Shown one piece after another: positions 43,261 through 48,646 of a stretch of DNA of 48,646 nt. A program made the position numbers and the translations under genes. The notes under the pieces are model-generated. The model was not told the origin of the DNA. It did no database searches and was given only the letters and a program-made list of their open reading frames with translations. The first letter of the stretch is position 1; each line of letters begins with the position of its first letter. The DNA comes from Azolla pinnata (lineage: Eukaryota; Streptophyta; Polypodiopsida; Salviniales; Salviniaceae): the NCBI GenBank assembly GCA_037176905.1, contig JBBBWG010028135.1, positions 1-48,646 on the forward strand, given 5' to 3'.

Positions 43261-44814
43261 CAATTATGTGAATGAAGTGATTCTTATGCAGGCATTCGGT
43301 ATGAGATTGAGATCAAGGGCATGAGTGGAATTTGATGTAACTGAGTGTAAGAATGTGTTTGAGATACAGCAGAGATGGAGAGGGGTAACGGATCGAATTT
43401 AATGTGTGCGTGTATGGTTCAAGAATCGTGAGGCCGACTGATGCAGACATCTTGGCCACGCTAAACGTGGCTCGCCAGGAATGAATTCTTGCAAGAAATC
43501 CACGTCGATTGGTGTTTGTAAATACACACGTACATTCCACATCTGCTTGTGGTTGATAGTACCAACTTGAGAGTTCTGTGCCGCTAACATTTCACTGATC
43601 GATCCATTTGCCGGCTAGATTTAGAGCAACTTTCTGGAACCGTGGTTCCGGGGCATCTATCTATACTGAGGAGATGGTATGCTACTCGTGTATTCTCATT
43701 CCCCGGTGGTTCCACCAATCATCTGGAAGTCCTGCAACCATGGGACCACAACGTATCAGACTTTGCTAGCTGGCTGATGACCGAAACTTTGCTCAATTAT
43801 ACCGAGTCTTGAGATACAACTGTTATGCCTCTCTGTCTAGTACATGAATACGTCCCGACCATTCGCATTCGTCGAAAATATCAAATGTCGATATATGAAC
43901 GATAAATGAATGATAATTGATCTATTATTTGTAATGAAGGTTAGCGTAGTGATACCATAAAGTGGATTTGTATCATAAACTTGCGTTCAAATCTGACTTA
44001 CTCTCTTTTATAATTTTACTTTATAGTTTAGTTTTGGAATGTAGAGACTATTTTTATTTTATGTGCTTTATTAAAAGAAAGCGGATGGTTAATTTTATAC
44101 TTTTAGAGTTTTTTTTCCATTCTGGAATAATACTTTTATACTCGAATACGAACATAATCTTGACTAGAATCTATGGACTTGGGCCAAACGATAGCCGAGT
44201 GAGCAAGAGTATGGTTATGGCCCACCAAGTACCAGCAACTTTGGGATCATGTCGAACAAAACCAAGAAGGGCGGTTTTGACCACTTGGACCAACGCGGAG
44301 CCGAAACCAGAAGGGCGGTTTTGACCACTCACAGCATCGTGTGCTAAGGAAAAAAAGAAAGATGTCTGAATCCGGGATTTTGATTTCGCGATCGGTTTCC
44401 AGGACGCGAAGAGTTGGAGCTGTTGGACGGGGCCAAAACGCGGAGAGTTGTACATAGAGAGAAATAAAAACGGTACACAAACTTCAGAATTAAGCTGGGA
44501 TCGAGATCGAGATGGAGGGCAAGGAGGAGGGGGGGGGGGGGGAGAAGACTTGAAGTACAAGGGCGTCGAAAAATGTTTGAATACAAAGGAGGAAGAGTGA
44601 GGAGGGGCCAAAAGCCCCTAAAAAGCCCCTAGAACCCCGAACCCAAGAGAAACCAGCACTTTTGGAGAGCTCAGGGAAGGGGGCAATGGATTCATTCATT
44701 CATGCATTCAAAATCATCAATCGATCGATCGAAGCGATCAAATCGAATCGATCGGATCGGATCGAATCGAATCGAATCGGATCGAATCGAATCGGATCGA
44801 TCGAATCGTCGCTC
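43261..44814. other. Region between the minisatellite and the GapA stop
   Basis: AT-rich DNA with no recognised gene. The part nearest GapA (about 44500-44814) is the presumed GapA 3' UTR on the minus strand. It contains a G13-14 run (44529-44542) and an aatcg/gatcg pentamer tract (44715-44810). The remainder shows nothing I can name. Confidence 0.5.
44715..44810. repeat. (AATCG/GATCG)n pentamer tract in the GapA 3' UTR
   Basis: Short runs of gatcg and aatcg units start within about 10 bp of the GapA stop codon (44815-44817, minus strand). They are transcribed as 3' UTR if the GapA gene model is right. Confidence 0.85.
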
Positions 44815-48162
<3,348 letters not shown>

Positions 48163-48646
48163 CTGCGTGTGTGAAAGCGGCAGAAACATTGAGTGTGATC
48201 GATCACCGTATGTACATGTATAGGGACGATCGTATCATGTATATGTACGTATGCGTATTCCAGTATTCCAATCACATCCATCCATCCATCCATCCATCTA
48301 TACATCCATGCAAACATCCATCCATCCATATACATGCATACACACACACACACACATGCCTGCATACATGCACGCATACATCCATCCATACATACATCCA
48401 TACATCCATACACCCATACAAACATCCATCCATCCATAGACATGCATAGACTACACATGCCTGCATACATGCATGCACACATCGATTCATCCATCCATCC
48501 ATCCACCCATGCAAACATCAATGCATCCATACATACATACATGCACACATACATGCACACATCCATCCATCCATCCATCCATACACATGCATACATACAC
48601 ACATGCATGCATACATACAACATCCATCCATCCATACATGCATACA
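48163..48646. repeat. GapA intron with CATC/CATA microsatellite, to window edge
   Basis: Beyond the acceptor at 48163-48165 lies the upstream intron of GapA. From about 48265 to the edge it is a compound (catc)n/(cata)n/(catg)n microsatellite of the same composition as 27230-27965. Reading frames rich in Met, Cys, Trp and Asp on the minus strand are repeat translations. No exon was found in it. Confidence 0.85.

Overview
The window is nuclear DNA from a land plant, most likely a flowering plant. The genes carry many GT-AG introns, and every protein I recognise is a plant type: plastid GapA, ABA4, SIZ1 with plant SAP-PHD-PINIT-SP-RING order, a plant alpha-type MAP4K and a CPYC glutaredoxin. 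Introns and intergenic DNA are AT-rich and full of microsatellites. I cannot name the species. No bacterial, organellar or defence-island content is visible, and I see no CRISPR array, rRNA or convincing tRNA.

Layout. 1-1115: flank with a 51-bp tandem repeat and a LINE 3' end. 1116-9073 (+): 11-exon Tim44/MRPL45-like mitochondrial protein gene. 9074-11609: intergenic DNA ending in a dense ACGT/G-box array, (GAA)n tracts and a 100-base assembly gap. 11610-13872 (+): ABA4, needed for neoxanthin synthesis. 13873-16941: intergenic, with a second LINE 3' end in the opposite orientation. 16942-24333 (+): 20-exon MAP4K alpha-type Ste20 kinase gene. 24334-27986: intergenic, with a decayed Ty1/Copia fossil and a long CATA/CATC microsatellite. 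27987-29993 (+): 4-exon glutaredoxin gene. 29994-32904: intergenic, between convergent genes. 32905-41426 (-): complete 16-exon SIZ1 E3 SUMO ligase gene, modelled at about 886 aa. 41427-44814: SIZ1 leader and upstream DNA with a 41-bp minisatellite. 44815-48162 (-): GapA, cut by the right edge so that its N-terminal exon is missing. 48163-48646: GapA intron filled with a CATC/CATA microsatellite.

The genes form no operon-like unit. Loose themes are plastid function (ABA4, GapA), redox (glutaredoxin; GapA is a thioredoxin/CP12-controlled enzyme in other plants) and stress/ABA biology (ABA4, SIZ1, MAP4K). All exon coordinates were read by eye from splice sites, reading-frame phase and recalled family sequences; none was checked against transcripts. 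The observations most worth checking are the 13 ACGT cores upstream of ABA4, the intron-wide repeat array in GapA that grades from uniform to decayed, and a possible alternative C-terminus of SIZ1. I found no convincing previously undescribed system.
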